A stretch of DNA of 64,000 nt from Curtobacterium sp. 'Ferrero' (GCF_002412165.1 NZ_NXIA01000004.1:1-64000); one strand, 5' to 3'. Positions 33,675-42,488 are shown, counted from the first letter of the stretch. Notes: generated by a model from the letters alone, not told the origin. Numbers and translations: made by a program.

Positions 33675-34795
33675 ACGGCGATCGTACCCGCATCTGCGTC
33701 GGTGCCGATGCCGGTGGTCAGTGGTCGCCCCTCGGCACTCCAGGCGGTGATGCCGCCGTCGAGCACGAGGACCGCGATGTCGTCCCCGAGCGCCGCCGTC
33801 CGCGCCCAGGCGTCGGCCCGCCGTCCGGACGCGCACACGACCACCACCGTGGCCGCCGGGGCGAGCGTGTCCGGAGTCGTGCTGCCCGCGATCACCCCGG
33901 TCGCGAGCTCCTCGGGGGTCCGGACGTCGACCAGCGCGAGTTCGCCGCGCGCCACCTCACCGCGCGCGATCCGGTCGGCGAGCGCTCCGGGTGCGATGGT
34001 CGCGGGCGGTTCGTCCGTCGTCGCGGCCGGTCGCTGTGAGGCGGGCCCGCGTCGGAGCGGACTCTCGGTCCAGCGCCACCGTCGCGCGTCGACCGTGAGC
34101 ACCCTGCCGACCAGGGGCTCACCGAGCCCCGCGACCACGGCGGTGACCTGCGCCGCCATCACCGATCCGACCGCACCGCACAGGGCGGGGAGCACCCCGT
34201 CGAGCGCGCAGGAGCCCTCGTCGGGCAGGACGTCGGGGTGCAGGTCGTGGAAGTCGACCGGGTCCGGACCGGCGTCGTGGAAGACCGACACCTGGCCGTC
34301 GTAGCCGAGGACCGTCCCCCAGACGAACGGGATGCCCGCTCCGGCGCACGCGTCCGACACGGCTCGGGTGACGACGACGCTGTCGGCTGCGTCGACCACG
34401 ACGTCGTGGCCGGCGACCTGCTCGGGGTCGAACCGGGCGACGATCGCGGTCACCGCCACCGCGGGGTCGACCGCTCGGAGGTGGTCGGCCGCGACCTCGG
34501 CCTTCGGTCGGCCGATGTCGTGCCGGGTGAAGAGCGTCTGGCGGGCGAGGTTCGACGGGTCGACGGTGTCGTGGTCGACGACCGTCACCGCGGCCAGCCC
34601 GGCGCCGGCGAGGTACTGCAGCACGGGCGCGCCGAGGCCGCCGGCACCGACGACGAGCACCCGCGCACGGGCCAGCCGTCCGAGCGCGGCCTGCCCGGCA
34701 CCCTGGAGCGCCGCGGTCCGCGACGTCATCGCCCGCCGGAGCTCGTCGCCGGTCGTGCTCGGTCCCCGTTCGTCCTCCGGTGCCGACCCGGTCAC
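33671..34795 (-). CDS. moeB: MoeB/ThiF adenylyltransferase with C-terminal rhodanese domain
   Basis: 374 residues. The E1-like domain (about 20-250) has VVGAGGLGAPVLQYLAGAG, DHDTVDPSNLARQ and VVDAADSVVVTRAVSDAC; it adenylates the MoaD tail. The rhodanese domain (about 275-365) has the active-site loop VCASGRRA with the persulfide cysteine. I see no paired CxxC zinc site. The GTG start overlaps the regulator gene's stop, and its stop overlaps modA, so cofactor sulfuration and molybdate uptake are made together. Confidence 0.94.
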   Translation of the reverse strand: MTGSAPEDERGPSTTGDELRRAMTSRTAALQGAGQAALGRLARARVLVVGAGGLGAPVLQYLAGAGLAAVTVVDHDTVDPSNLARQTLFTRHDIGRPKAEVAADHLRAVDPAVAVTAIVARFDPEQVAGHDVVVDAADSVVVTRAVSDACAGAGIPFVWGTVLGYDGQVSVFHDAGPDPVDFHDLHPDVLPDEGSCALDGVLPALCGAVGSVMAAQVTAVVAGLGEPLVGRVLTVDARRWRWTESPLRRGPASQRPAATTDEPPATIAPGALADRIARGEVARGELALVDVRTPEELATGVIAGSTTPDTLAPAATVVVVCASGRRADAWARTAALGDDIAVLVLDGGITAWSAEGRPLTTGIGTDADAGTIAV

Positions 34796-35205
34796 GCGCG
34801 GCCCCCGTCCTCGTCCGGGACCTCGACCGTCACCATGGTGGCCTTCACCGACGCCACCGCGACCGAACCAACCTCGAGGTCGAGGTCCCGGACGGCCTCC
34901 GCGCTCATCAGGGAGACCACGCGGTGCGGGCCGCTCTGCAGCTCCACCTGTGCCATCACACCGTCCACGACGAGGTCGGTGACGATCCCGACGAAGCGGT
35001 TCCTGGCCGAACTCCGCACCCCGGACGGGTCGCCGAGCCGCGCCGCACGCTGCCGGGCGTGCTCGGCCAGCTCCCGGCCGTCCACCACCGCCCGTCCAGC
35101 TCCGTCGTCGTGCCGGGTGAACGTGCCGCTGTCGACGAGCCGTCGGACGGTGTCGTCGCTCACCCCGAGGTAGGTCGCGGCGTCGCGGATGCGGAGCATC
35201 GTCAT
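34792..35205 (-). CDS. ModE-like regulator: excisionase-type HTH plus TOBE domain
   Basis: 137 residues. N-terminus is a MerR/excisionase-type helix-turn-helix (MLRIRDAATYLGVSDDTVRRLVDSG, about 3-27), followed from about residue 65 by a TOBE/Mop domain (SARNRFVGIVTDLVVDGVMAQVELQ...) that binds molybdate in ModE and Mop proteins. It heads the moeB-modABC operon and is coupled to moeB (GTGA). TATCGT (35214-35219) lies 8 bases before the ATG. Probably senses molybdate and controls this operon. Confidence 0.9.
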   Translation of the reverse strand: MTMLRIRDAATYLGVSDDTVRRLVDSGTFTRHDDGAGRAVVDGRELAEHARQRAARLGDPSGVRSSARNRFVGIVTDLVVDGVMAQVELQSGPHRVVSLMSAEAVRDLDLEVGSVAVASVKATMVTVEVPDEDGGRA

Positions 35206-35314
35206 GGTGCCTGACGATAGTCCGTGGACGCGGAGGCGGCCGACATGTGAACTCTCAGTGGACGGCACGTCGGGGTGCGGCACCTGCCCAGGACGCGCGG
35301 CTACCGTACAGCGG

Positions 35315-36940
35315 GTGAGCAGCCCCCGCACCGACACCATCAGCGTCCAGCCCGGTCTGGGCGCGACGTCGGTCCGTGATCGGCTGCGCGCCGTCCCGAC
35401 GGGTGTCCGGGTCGCCGTCGTCCGGACGCCGGAGCTCACGATCGCTGCGTTCGGCGTGGTCGTCGCGGCCGCGTTCGCCTGGGTCCCGTCACTCTGGTAC
35501 GACGAGGCGGCGACCGTCACGAGCGCGCGTCGGACCTGGCCGGAGCTGTGGGCCGAGCTGCACAGCGTCGACGCGGTGCACGGCTTCTACTACGCGCTCA
35601 TGCACGTGTGGTTCTGGCTCGTCGGCTACACGCCCTTCACGCTCCGTTTCCCGAGCGCCCTCGCGATCGGCGTCGCCGCCGGACTCGTGGTCGCGCTCGG
35701 TCGGCGGTTGGGCGGGCGCCGACTCGGCATCGTGGCCGGCCTGGTCTTCATCGCGCTCCCGCGAGTGCAGTGGGCGGGCACCGAGGGCCGCTCGTACGCC
35801 ACCATCACGACGCTCGCGGTCTGCCTCACCCTGGTCGGGATGACCGCGGTGCGTCGGACCCGGACCGGGCGCAGCCTGCACTGGTGGGTCGCGTACGGTG
35901 TGCTCGCCGTCGTCGCCGTCGTGCTCAACGTGTACCTCGCGCTCGCCGTCGCTGCGCACGGCGTCTCGTTCCTCTGGACGATGTGGGCCGACCGACGTGC
36001 CCGCACGGCGCGGCCGCTGGTCCCCGGCGGGGCGCTGCTGCGTTGGGCGATCGTGTCGGCCGTCGTCCTGGTCGCGGTGGCACCGTTCGTCGCCGAGGTC
36101 GTCTCGCAGTCGAAGCAGGTCGGCTGGCTCGGGCCGATCGGTCCCCGGACGTTCCCCCAGGTGTTCTCCACCGCCTGGTTCGGCGGGGTCGAGCTGTACG
36201 CCGCGGTCGCGTGGGCACTCATGGTGCTCGGGTCGGCCACGGCGCTCGTCGCGGCCCACCGCTCATCGGCCACGGTCCGGTCGCTGTTCCGGGCGCAGGC
36301 CGTCCGCGTCGCCCTGCCCCTGGTGGTGCTGCCCACCCTGGCGCTGCTCCTGGCGACCGCGATGGGCAAGCACCTGTACACGCCGAAGTACGCGTCGTTG
36401 AGCCTGCCGTTCGTGGCGCTCCTCATCGCGCTCGGCCTGACGCTCGTCCGGCGCCGGGCGGCCCTCGCCGCCGTGCTGGCCGGAGCGCTCCTGCTGTCCG
36501 TACCGACCGCGGTCACGGTGAAGCTGCCCCGCGCGAAGCAGGACTCCACGTGGGCGGTCGCGGCGTCGATCATCTCCTCGGAGCGGTCCGCGCACCACGA
36601 CCGCGACGAAGGCGTCGTGTTCGGCAGCGTCTACGGACACCCCGGCGCGACGGCCGACATCATCCGGGTCTCGTACCCTGCGGCGTTCGCGGGCATGACC
36701 GACCTGGGTGTGCGCAAGGACGGCGCTGCGTCGGGCGTGCTGTGGAACCAGACCGGCGACCTCGAGTCGAACATCCCGAACCGTCTGGCCGACATCGACA
36801 CCGTGTGGTTCGTCGGCGGCACCGTGAAGGCGCGCAACATCCAACCGGAGACCGCGCGGATCCTGGCGCAGCACGGCTTCACCGCGGCCGAGCACTGGAA
36901 GACCGGCACGGTGGTGCTGACGGAGTACGTCCGGCGCTAG
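35315..36940 (+). CDS. GT39-like membrane glycosyltransferase
   Basis: 541 residues with about 10-11 helices. LWYDEAATVTSARR near residue 60 holds the Asp-Glu pair of GT-C mannosyltransferases, and a final extracytoplasmic domain (about 400-541) follows the last helix. Likely uses a polyprenol-phosphate sugar to modify wall or membrane glycans. The GTG at 35315 has TACCGT (35302-35307) 7 bases upstream; leaderless. Divergent from the ModE-like gene. Confidence 0.85.
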   Translation: MSSPRTDTISVQPGLGATSVRDRLRAVPTGVRVAVVRTPELTIAAFGVVVAAAFAWVPSLWYDEAATVTSARRTWPELWAELHSVDAVHGFYYALMHVWFWLVGYTPFTLRFPSALAIGVAAGLVVALGRRLGGRRLGIVAGLVFIALPRVQWAGTEGRSYATITTLAVCLTLVGMTAVRRTRTGRSLHWWVAYGVLAVVAVVLNVYLALAVAAHGVSFLWTMWADRRARTARPLVPGGALLRWAIVSAVVLVAVAPFVAEVVSQSKQVGWLGPIGPRTFPQVFSTAWFGGVELYAAVAWALMVLGSATALVAAHRSSATVRSLFRAQAVRVALPLVVLPTLALLLATAMGKHLYTPKYASLSLPFVALLIALGLTLVRRRAALAAVLAGALLLSVPTAVTVKLPRAKQDSTWAVAASIISSERSAHHDRDEGVVFGSVYGHPGATADIIRVSYPAAFAGMTDLGVRKDGAASGVLWNQTGDLESNIPNRLADIDTVWFVGGTVKARNIQPETARILAQHGFTAAEHWKTGTVVLTEYVRR

Positions 36941-37035
36941 TCGTCCGACCCGGCGACGCGGTCGGCTGCGCCCGCGCGACGCGCAGTGCGGGGGCTGGGG
37001 GCGGGTGCTGAGTGCTGGGGCTGGGTGCGGGGCGC
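36941..37035. other. Gene-free GC-rich spacer
   Basis: 95 bases between the convergent glycosyltransferase and ispE genes, made of G-rich near-repeats (GGGTGCTGAGTGCTGGGGCT and similar). No clear terminator or gene. Confidence 0.5.
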
Positions 37036-37968
37036 TCAGTGCACGACGCGGGCACCGTGCACCGGGCCGCTGGCGCGCACCGCCACCAGTCCCGCGGCGC
37101 TCAGCTCGACCTGCAACTCGAGCGCCGCGTCCCGGTCGGCGACGAGGAACGCCACCGTCGGGCCGCTCCCGGACACGATGCCGGCGAGGGCGCCGGACCG
37201 CTCCCCGAGCTCGAGGGTCTCGGCGAGCTCCGGCTGCAGGCGCATGGCCGGTGCCTGCAGGTCGTTGTGCAGACAGTCCGCCAGCAGGTTCGGATCCCCC
37301 GCCCGGAGGGCCTGCAGCACGTTGGCGTCGACCACCGGGGTGGTCGGTGCCGGTGCGATGTCGGCGCGGTAGCGCTCCCGGTGCTCGTCGAGGGCGCGGT
37401 AGACCGCGGGCGTCGACAGCCCCGCGTCGCTCAGCGCGAGCACCCAGCGGAACTCCCCCTTCGCGAGCGCCGGGCTGAGTTCGTCGCCGCGGCCGGTGCC
37501 GACCGCCGTTCCCCCGGCGAACGCGAACGGCACGTCGGCACCGAGCTGCGCCGCGAGCCGGAGCAGTTCGTCGCGACCGAGGGCAGTCCCCCAGAGGGTG
37601 TCGACGGCCAGGAGGGTCGCCGCCGCGTCCGCGGAGCCTCCGCCCATCCCGCCGGCGACGGGCACCTGCTTGTCGATCGTCAGCCGGACTCCGCCGCGGT
37701 GCCCTGCAGCGTCGGCGACCAGGCGCGCAGCACGGATGGCGAGGTTCGACTCGTCGACGGGCACTGCGCTCGTGTCGATCGGCCCGGTGAAGGTCACGGA
37801 GAAGTCGTCCGCAGGTTCGGCGACGACGTCCTCGTAGAGGGACACCGCCTGGTACGCCGTCGCCACGTCGTGGTAGCCGTCGTCCTGCAGGGCTCCGACC
37901 GACAAGAACACGTTGATCTTGCCCGGGGCGCGCGTCCGCACGCGGGTGGGAGCGGACAGCGAGGTCAT
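37036..37968 (-). CDS. ispE: 4-diphosphocytidyl-2-C-methyl-D-erythritol kinase
   Basis: 310-residue GHMP kinase: [12 protein letters not shown] at the start, the glycine-rich ATP loop [17 protein letters not shown], and the C-terminal [11 protein letters not shown]. It phosphorylates CDP-methylerythritol in the non-mevalonate isoprenoid pathway. TAGGTT (37975-37980) ends 6 bases before the ATG. In many actinobacteria ispE directly follows rsmA; here the two are 10.7 kb apart. Confidence 0.96.
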   Translation of the reverse strand: MTSLSAPTRVRTRAPGKINVFLSVGALQDDGYHDVATAYQAVSLYEDVVAEPADDFSVTFTGPIDTSAVPVDESNLAIRAARLVADAAGHRGGVRLTIDKQVPVAGGMGGGSADAAATLLAVDTLWGTALGRDELLRLAAQLGADVPFAFAGGTAVGTGRGDELSPALAKGEFRWVLALSDAGLSTPAVYRALDEHRERYRADIAPAPTTPVVDANVLQALRAGDPNLLADCLHNDLQAPAMRLQPELAETLELGERSGALAGIVSGSGPTVAFLVADRDAALELQVELSAAGLVAVRASGPVHGARVVH

Positions 37969-38020
37969 GCCCCCAACCTATCCTCCGGCCGGGGCGGGTT
38001 CCTGCGCGTGACTCCGGGAC

Positions 38021-38035
38021 GGACAGGAGGCACGG
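38021..38035. repeat. Dispersed palindrome, half copy G
   Basis: GGACAGGAGGCACGG matches the left arm of the palindrome family with one change, but no right arm follows. It lies 53 bases upstream of ispE and just before the 19-bp tandem array. Probably a decayed copy. Confidence 0.5.
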
Positions 38036-38087
38036 CTCACCTCCGCCACGTCACTTCCGACCCATCGCGCCCGAAATGGGTTGCCGC

Positions 38088-38226
38088 ATCGCTCGTGGGT
38101 GGTCGAAAGTTCGGGCCTCCTACGAGCGATCCGGCCCACCACGAGCGATTCCGCTCACCACGAGCGATTCCGCCCACCACGAGCGACTCCGCCCACCACG
38201 AGCGGTCCGGCCCACCACGAGCGGGA
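38088..38226. repeat. 19-bp tandem repeat array with an inverted copy
   Basis: The core ACGAGCG recurs at 38122, 38141, 38160, 38179, 38198 and 38217, exactly 19 bases apart, in units close to CACCACGAGCGATTCCGCC. One inverted unit (ATCGCTCGTGGGTGGTC) precedes the array at 38088-38104. It ends a few bases after (downstream in transcription of) the MetY stop codon. The units have no internal hairpin. Confidence 0.9.
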
Positions 38227-38230
38227 CGGC

Positions 38231-39535
38231 TCAGCGTGCGGCAGCGGCGAAGCCCCGGGCGAGGTCGGCCAGGACATCGTCGATGTGCTCGAGGCCGATG
38301 GACAGCCGGACGAGCCCGTCGCCGACCCCGGCGGCGGCACGCTCCGACGGTGTCATCTGCACGTGGGTGGTCGACGCCGGGTGGACGACGAGCGACCGCA
38401 CGTCCCCGATGTTCGAGACGTGGTCGAACAGTTCGAGCGCGTCGACGAACCGCCGCCCGGCCTCCACCCCACCGTCCAGGTCGAACGCGAGGACCGCCGA
38501 CGGCCCCTTCGGCACGTACCGCTGCGCCAGGGCGTACCACGGCGACGAGGGCAGCCCGGCGTAGTGCACCCCGAGGACCTGGTCGTGGGCGTCGAGCCAG
38601 GACGCCACCGCGGCGGCGTTCGCCACGTGCCGGTCCATCCGGAGGGACAGCGTCTGGATGCCCTGCAGCACCAGGAACGCCGTGAACGGAGCGATGGCGG
38701 GGCCGAGGTCGGCGGCGAGCTTCGACCGCGTGCGCTGGATGAACGCCCGCGGGCCGAACTTCGCCGCGAAGTCCGTCCCCGCGAAACCCGAGTGCTCGAC
38801 CGACGTCAGCTGCGGGTACTTGTCCGGGTACGCGGCCCAGTCGAACTTCCCGCTGTCGACGATGATCCCCGCGATCGCGCTGCCGTGACCGGCGAGGTAC
38901 TTCGTCGCCGAGTGCACGACGATGTCCGCCCCGTGCTCGATCGGTCGCACGAGGTAGGGGGTCGCGATGGTGTTGTCGACGATGAGCGGCACGCCGGCCT
39001 CGTGCGCCACCTGCGCGACCCCGGCGAAGTCGAGGACGTCGCCGCGCGGGTTCGGGATGCTCTCGCCGTAGAACGCGCGCGTCTCCGGTCGGACGGCCGC
39101 GGCCCACTCGTCGAGGTCGGTCGGGTCCTGCACGAAGGTGAAGGTGATGCCGAGGTCGCGGAGCGTCGACGCGAACAACGTGTAGGTCGCGCCGTACAGC
39201 GACGCGCTCGACACCACGTGGTCGCCGGCGCGCGCGACCCCGAGGACCGCGAGCGTCGTGGCGGCCTGCCCGGACGCGAGCGCCAGCGCGCCGACCCCGC
39301 CCTCCAGGTCCGCGATCCGGCGCTCCAGGGCGGCTGCCGAGGGGTTGTTCACGCGGGAGTACGTGTGCCCGGGCGCGTCGAGCAGGAACCGGGCAGCGGC
39401 GTCGTCGGCGGACGGGTACACGAACGCGGCGCTCTGCGCGATCGGCGGGACGTTGGCACCCCACCCGGGGTCGGCCTTGTACCCGGCGCGGATCTGCCGG
39501 GTCTCGAACGCCCACCCCTCGTCGGCGGAGGCCAT
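38231..39535 (-). CDS. metY: O-acetylhomoserine sulfhydrylase (MetY-type, PLP)
   Basis: 434 residues, the length of MetY rather than of shorter MetB/MetZ. PLP lysine Lys212 in HSATKYLAGHG, phosphate-binding SGQAATTLAVL, SLYGATYTLF and the GESIPNPRGDVLD motif. It joins sulfide (or a thiol) to O-acetylhomoserine to give homocysteine (or methionine). Its ATG shares one base with the stop of the LLM monooxygenase gene (TGATG), so the two are tightly coupled, linking oxidative release of sulfur to its assimilation (inference). Confidence 0.93.
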   Translation of the reverse strand: MASADEGWAFETRQIRAGYKADPGWGANVPPIAQSAAFVYPSADDAAARFLLDAPGHTYSRVNNPSAAALERRIADLEGGVGALALASGQAATTLAVLGVARAGDHVVSSASLYGATYTLFASTLRDLGITFTFVQDPTDLDEWAAAVRPETRAFYGESIPNPRGDVLDFAGVAQVAHEAGVPLIVDNTIATPYLVRPIEHGADIVVHSATKYLAGHGSAIAGIIVDSGKFDWAAYPDKYPQLTSVEHSGFAGTDFAAKFGPRAFIQRTRSKLAADLGPAIAPFTAFLVLQGIQTLSLRMDRHVANAAAVASWLDAHDQVLGVHYAGLPSSPWYALAQRYVPKGPSAVLAFDLDGGVEAGRRFVDALELFDHVSNIGDVRSLVVHPASTTHVQMTPSERAAAGVGDGLVRLSIGLEHIDDVLADLARGFAAAAR

Positions 39536-40587
39536 CAGGCGTCCACTCCGGAGGCCACTGCCACCGCGGGGCGGACGAGCGGGATGACCTGCTCGCCGAA
39601 GCGCTCCATCTCCTCCAGCTGCGGCGAGAACTGCAGGAGCAGCGTGTCGACCCCGGCGTCCTCGAACTCGCGGATGCGGGCGGCGACCTGCTCCGGCGTG
39701 CCGACGAACCCGGGCCGCAGCCCACGGTTCGACACGGAGTAGTCCTCGAGCGACGGGACGTGCTCGAGCTGCGACTTCGAGATGAAGTCCTGGTACGACT
39801 CGTACGCCTTGCCGTGCCGCACGTCGGTGATGCGGGCGAGCTCGGCCTGCGCCTCCTCCTCGGTCTCGCGCACGATGACGTACGCCGCCATGCCGAAGGC
39901 CTCGAACGGCTCGCGACCCGCTTCCTCGCGTCGGCGACGCATCTCGGCGATCTTCGTCCGGAGTTCCTCGACGGTGCCGCCGTGGGTGACGTACGCGTCG
40001 GCGTACCCGGTGATCGCGGTCTTGCCCGCCTCGCTCTCGCCGCCGGCGTAGATGCGCGGGGTCACGCGCGGCTTCGGCTCGAGGTGGGCGTTCTCGACGT
40101 CGTAGTACTCACCGTGGAACGAGTACGGGGTCTCCCGCCACAGGCCCTGCATGACCTCGACGAACTCCGCGGTGCGCTTGTACCGGTCGTCGTGCTCCGA
40201 GAAGATCCCGCCGTACTGCTTCGCCTCCTCCGCCCACCAAGCGCTCACCACGTTGAACGTGAAGCGCCCGCACGAGATGTCGTCGATGGTCGCCGCCTGC
40301 TTCGCGGTGACGGCCGGCAGGTGGTAGCCCGGACGCATCGCCGCCATGATCTCGAGCCGCTCGGTCGTCGCCGCGATCGCGGCCGCGAGCGCCCACGCCT
40401 CGAGCGACGGTGCCGCGGTGCCCTTGATGTCGTTGAGGTTCAGCTCCGGCACGAGCGTCAGGTCGAAACCGATCCGCTCGGCCCGCTGCGCGAGCCGCTT
40501 CACGTAGTCGAACGTGACGGGCATGGCCTCGTCCTCGACGTTGCGCAGCCAGCCGCCGAAGAGCGGGGTCCAGTATCCGAATCGCAC
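39535..40587 (-). CDS. LLM-class FMN-dependent monooxygenase (SsuD/SfnG-like)
   Basis: 350-residue bacterial-luciferase-fold protein: RFGYWTPLFGGWLRN, RPGYHLPAVTAKQAATIDDIS, GRFTFNVVSAWWAEEAKQYG and RIYAGGESEAGKTAI match the alkanesulfonate/dimethylsulfone monooxygenase branch, which uses reduced flavin and O2 to split C-S bonds. The GTG at 40587 follows AAGGAA. No flavin reductase gene is in the window. Immediately followed by metY. Confidence 0.9.
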   Translation of the reverse strand: MRFGYWTPLFGGWLRNVEDEAMPVTFDYVKRLAQRAERIGFDLTLVPELNLNDIKGTAAPSLEAWALAAAIAATTERLEIMAAMRPGYHLPAVTAKQAATIDDISCGRFTFNVVSAWWAEEAKQYGGIFSEHDDRYKRTAEFVEVMQGLWRETPYSFHGEYYDVENAHLEPKPRVTPRIYAGGESEAGKTAITGYADAYVTHGGTVEELRTKIAEMRRRREEAGREPFEAFGMAAYVIVRETEEEAQAELARITDVRHGKAYESYQDFISKSQLEHVPSLEDYSVSNRGLRPGFVGTPEQVAARIREFEDAGVDTLLLQFSPQLEEMERFGEQVIPLVRPAVAVASGVDA

Positions 40588-40612
40588 GTGTGGTTCCTTC
40601 GATGGGGCGGGT

Positions 40613-40656
40613 CGGCCGGGAGGCGCGGGGCGGGCCCGCACCGCGCCTCCCGGCCG
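40613..40656 (-). repeat. Dispersed palindrome, copy E
   Basis: CGGCCGGGAGGCGCGGGGCG with CGCACCGCGCCTCCCGGCCG: the family consensus with compensating changes on both arms (GGACG to GGCCG). It starts 15 bases after the ATP-grasp stop and lies before the LLM gene. Confidence 0.8.
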
Positions 40657-40671
40657 TGGGTGGTCCGGTCC

Positions 40672-41670
40672 TCAGACCGCGGCGGTCTGGTACTGCGCGG
40701 CCAGCAGGCCGCCGGTGAAGCGCGCGATCGCGCGCGGTCCGGAGACCGGCGCGGACGCCTCGACCGCGGGGTTGTAGTTCGTGTTCGTGTTGATGTCGTA
40801 GACGACGTGTCGCCCGTCCGTGGTCTCCATGAACTCGACGCCGGCGATCGGGATGCGCTGCTCGGCGAGGAAGCCGCGCAGCTGCTGCACGAGCGGGTGG
40901 GAGGCGGTGACGTCCTCGCGGACGCTGAACGCGCTCGGCACGCCGGTGCCGGGGACCTCGCAGACCGCACCCGCGAACGTCTGGCTCCCGGGCTGGGGCA
41001 CCTCGCACGCGTCGGCCGGGCAGAGCTCGAAGCTGCCGGCGCTGGTGTCGACGCGGACGGCGTAGACGAACTCGCCGCCGACGAACTCGACGCGGGTGAT
41101 GAACGGCTCCCGCGCGGTGAGGTACTCCTGCAGGAGCGTGATGCCGTCGACCGGCTCCTCGAACTCGGGGCTGTCGACGTACGCGTCGAACTCCGCGAGC
41201 GAGTCGAACCGGCGCACGCCGAGGCCCTTGCCGCCCTGGTTGTGCTTCGTGATGAACGGCACATCCTGCCCGTCCGTGAAGCTCCGCGCAGCGTCCTTCA
41301 GCCCGCTCGACCCGAAGACGGCGGTCGTGCGCGGGACGTCGAACCCGGCGTCGCGGAGCAGTCCGTGCTGGGCGACCTTCGAGACCTCGAGCTCGAGGAC
41401 GTGGCTGCCGTTCACGACCGTGCGACCAGCGCGCTCGAGCCAGCCGAGGAGCGCACGGGTGTACTCCTTGCTGTGCTCGTGCCCGCGGGTGTGGCTCGAC
41501 GCCGACATCCGGCTCCAGTACACGCCGGGCGCGGGCTCCGACGCGAGGTCGATCTGCCCGTCGGTGAGGAGGATCTCCTCGACCGGGACGCCCTCGGCCT
41601 CGAAGGCGGCGGCGAGCGGCGGGAACCACTCGGGGTTCTCGTGGATGACGTACACGCGCGGAGTGCTCAC
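40672..41670 (-). CDS. ATP-grasp ligase, RimK/glutathione-synthetase-like
   Basis: 332 residues. An N-terminal pre-ATP-grasp domain (1-100) is followed by FITKHNQGGKGLGVRRFDS (ATP-grasp lysine and glycine-rich loop), LLQEYL and the metal-binding YDINTNTNYN near the C-terminus. Such enzymes link a carboxylate to an amine or thiol with ATP. GTG at 41670 has TAGGCT (41677-41682) 6 bases upstream. It precedes the LLM and metY genes on the same strand, with a palindrome between. Substrate unknown; amino-acid or peptide ligase likely. Confidence 0.87.
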   Translation of the reverse strand: MSTPRVYVIHENPEWFPPLAAAFEAEGVPVEEILLTDGQIDLASEPAPGVYWSRMSASSHTRGHEHSKEYTRALLGWLERAGRTVVNGSHVLELEVSKVAQHGLLRDAGFDVPRTTAVFGSSGLKDAARSFTDGQDVPFITKHNQGGKGLGVRRFDSLAEFDAYVDSPEFEEPVDGITLLQEYLTAREPFITRVEFVGGEFVYAVRVDTSAGSFELCPADACEVPQPGSQTFAGAVCEVPGTGVPSAFSVREDVTASHPLVQQLRGFLAEQRIPIAGVEFMETTDGRHVVYDINTNTNYNPAVEASAPVSGPRAIARFTGGLLAAQYQTAAV

Positions 41671-41755
41671 CGCACCAGCCTAGGCACGCCGCGTTGCACG
41701 CTGCCAAGTGTGTGACGCGCCATTGCGATCCGTCCCGTAGGATTCCACACATCAG

Positions 41756-41761
41756 TACAGT
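41756..41761 (+). promoter_or_regulatory. -10 box of the DUF3800 gene
   Basis: TACAGT, 6 bases before the GTG at 41768, in the leaderless arrangement seen elsewhere in the window. The upstream 80 bases are more A+T-rich than their surroundings. Confidence 0.5.
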
Positions 41762-41767
41762 GTCCGC

Positions 41768-42485
41768 GTGCGACTCATCTTCATCGACGAATCGGCCCGC
41801 GACGACGCGTTCTACTTCTTCGGCGCGCTGGTGGCCGATGCAGCTGCGGTGAGACAGATCGAGCGAGGTCTGGACGGGGTGGCCCGCCTCGTCGCCGCAC
41901 ACGTCGCCGGCTTCGATCCGGACACCGAGTTCCACGCCGTCGACATGTTCCACGGCGATCGGGCGTGGAAGCGTGTGCCGATCGGTTGGCGGGTGAAGGC
42001 GTGCACGCTCGTCGCGAAGGTCCTCGCGCGTTCGAGCGCGTCGTTCATCTTCCGTGGTGTCGATCTCGAGTCACACGAACGGAAGTACGGACTGGACGCC
42101 TACCCGGCGCACCTGCTCACGCTGGCACAGGTCCTCGAGAGCGTGCATGAACGCCTGAAGTGGTTGGACCACCCGGAGCAGTTGGGGCTCGTGCTCGCCG
42201 ACGAACACCACTCTGCCGCAGGCGCGCGCAGGAGCCTCAGGAGCTTCAAGGTCGAGAGCGCCCCTTGGGTACACGAGGAAGCCCCTCACGCGCATCGCCG
42301 ACACGATCTACTTCGGCCCGTCCCACGAGAGCAGGATGCTGCAGGCTGCCGATGTCGCGACGTACTTCCTCAACCGCTCGAAGACGATCGCGGAGAAGGA
42401 CCCGCGGTCAGCTGACGCGGTCCGGAAGATCGTCCATTTCATCGATCAGATCACCGTCGTCGACTACGTCTGGGCGCCGAGATGA
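41768..42485 (+). pseudogene. DUF3800 protein, frameshifted
   Basis: The first 160 codons read MRLIFIDESARDDAFYFFG ... LADEH, with the FIDES Asp typical of DUF3800 (RNase H-like) proteins. Near 42256-42275 the frame moves by +1: the original frame runs on into Arg/His-rich nonsense to 42415, while the +1 frame continues with GYTRKPLTRIADTIYF, SRMLQAADVATYFLNRS and FIDQITVVDYVWAPR to a TGA at 42483-42485, which is the expected DUF3800 C-terminus (ADT...LQ.AD). One base too many or two too few in GAGAGCGCCCCTTGGGT explains it. Either a recent pseudogene or a sequencing error. A perfect hairpin follows 3 bases later. DUF3800 genes are often in mobile or defence settings; no partner is seen here. 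Confidence 0.85.
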
Positions 42486-42488
42486 CAC

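Noticed and set aside
38088-38226. CRISPR array
   Set aside because: The 19-bp units follow each other with no unique spacers and there are no cas genes.
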